From positions 52,988,290-53,052,289 of the forward strand of contig NC_065541.1 of assembly GCF_932294415.1 (NCBI RefSeq): a stretch of DNA of 64,000 nucleotides. The letters run 5' to 3'. The stretch comes from Quercus robur. Lineage: Eukaryota; Streptophyta; Magnoliopsida; Fagales; Fagaceae. Shown piece after piece: positions 63,314 to 64,000 of this stretch. The stretch's first letter is position 1. Every line of letters starts with the position of its first letter. The notes under the pieces were generated by a model, which was not told the DNA's origin, made no database searches, and saw only the letters and a program-made list of their open reading frames with translations. A program made the translations under genes and the position numbers.

Positions 63314-63928
63314 CCAGGAATTGTTTTATGAGAAAGAAGCAACTTATGTAGAAAAAAATGGTGTAGGAGTTACTTATATAAATATTTTAATAAATTTTTT
63401 TGGTCAATTAACGTATACAGTTTGTCGTGTTAGCTTAATTAGTCATATTAGGAGTGACGTCAAGGGGAAATTATTTGTTTCGATCAAAAAATTATGTGAG
63501 GATAATTTATTTTGTGATTTATTGTGTTTAGTAGTATTAGAAAAAATTAAGTAAAAAAAAGAAGAAGACTATTATAGTCTACAAATTAAAAAATCATATT
63601 AAAATTATGGCTTTCTTACTCTTTAGAAGTTGTTTTTCTTTAATTTTTTAAAAAAAAGAAAAACTACTTTACTTCATGTCAAGTTAAATATGAAAAATCA
63701 AGAAATAATTTTTCAACTCATTTTTAAGATTGTATCAAATATAGGAAAATGTAATAATTTTTCAAAAAATGATTCATTTTTTAGAAACATTAATATCGAT
63801 CGAAACAATTTTCCACATTAATATTATTAGAAAACATTAATATAGAAAAGCGGTAAAGGCACACAATTCCAAGAATTGTTTTAGCTTTATGAGAAAGAAG
63901 CAACTTCTGCATGTAGACAAAAATGGTA
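63314..63928 (-). repeat. CYP87 leader segment present twice
   Basis: The segment next to the P450 start (about 63314-63364) shares AGAATTGTTTT/GGAATTGTTTT, TATGAGAAAGAAGCAACTT and AAAAATGGTRTRGG blocks with about 63868-63932, some 555 bases further upstream. The order and orientation are the same. Confidence 0.75.
63373..63383 (-). promoter_or_regulatory. Candidate TATA box for the CYP87 gene
   Basis: The minus strand reads ATTTATATAAG about 65-75 bases before the ATG at 63308. Position and sequence suit a plant TATA box with a short leader. This is a motif match only, in an AT-rich background. Confidence 0.4.
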
Positions 63929-64000
63929 TGGGAAATAGAAGCCAATGCAATCAATTTCCTTTGTTATTTATCTATTTTTGATCAATATCCTTCTGTAGTC

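Larger units (their letters stand above)
63309..64000. other. Upstream flank of the CYP87 gene with a duplicated segment
   Basis: No gene is seen on either strand. The sequence is AT-rich and contains the candidate TATA box and the duplicated leader segment listed separately. The window ends before any further gene appears. Confidence 0.5.

Noticed and set aside
1-64000. CRISPR arrays, operons, prophage or bacterial defence systems
   Set aside because: The window is a plant nuclear chromosome with intron-rich genes. The regular repeats present are transposon-internal arrays or microsatellites, not spacer arrays.

Overview
This is a window of plant nuclear chromosome, most likely from a woody eudicot. 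It is AT-rich, and its genes have many introns and match Arabidopsis genes exon for exon. The space between genes is filled with plant transposons: non-autonomous LTR elements, Stowaway-type MITEs, LINEs, SINEs and a hAT element. I cannot name the species from the sequence. An order such as Fagales is only a guess based on the style of the repeats.

Four protein-coding genes can be followed through all their exons, and all four are on the minus strand. (1) 2730-8127 is a class IV HD-Zip homeodomain-START transcription factor close to ANTHOCYANINLESS2: 9 exons and 829 codons in an intact frame. (2) 38026-44007 is a Golgi-type putative pectin methyltransferase of the PMT13/QUASIMODO3 type: 7 exons, 596 aa, intact. 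(3) 50604-55334 is COP9 signalosome subunit 1 (CSN1/FUS6): 6 exons, 461 aa, intact. (4) 57645-63308 is a CYP87-type cytochrome P450 with 9 exons. It would be 472 aa, but one base is missing in an A run in exon 4, so as read it is frameshifted. The genes are independent plant loci and do not form a pathway or cluster.

The interval 8.1-38 kb has no recognisable host gene. It holds a 4.2 kb non-autonomous LTR element (10616-14825) with two 673 bp LTRs and an internal array of 80 bp repeats. This element sits inside a Stowaway MITE whose halves lie on both sides. A related solo LTR follows at 14975-15788, then two intact Stowaway MITEs, other repeats, and a dead LINE (about 32400-36674). That LINE is itself split by a truncated LTR element (34285-35594) flanked by CTTGC on both sides.

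A second dead LINE (44776-47130, minus) and a solo LTR with GTTAA duplications (47244-47820) lie between the PMT13 and CSN1 genes. Introns of the four genes carry further insertions: a SINE with 11 bp target duplications in PMT13, a duplicated SINE-bearing segment in CSN1, and an 879 bp hAT element with 8 bp target duplications in CYP87.

I looked for an undescribed multi-gene system and found none. The interest lies in the nested transposons, the splice-site details and the single-base lesion in the P450.
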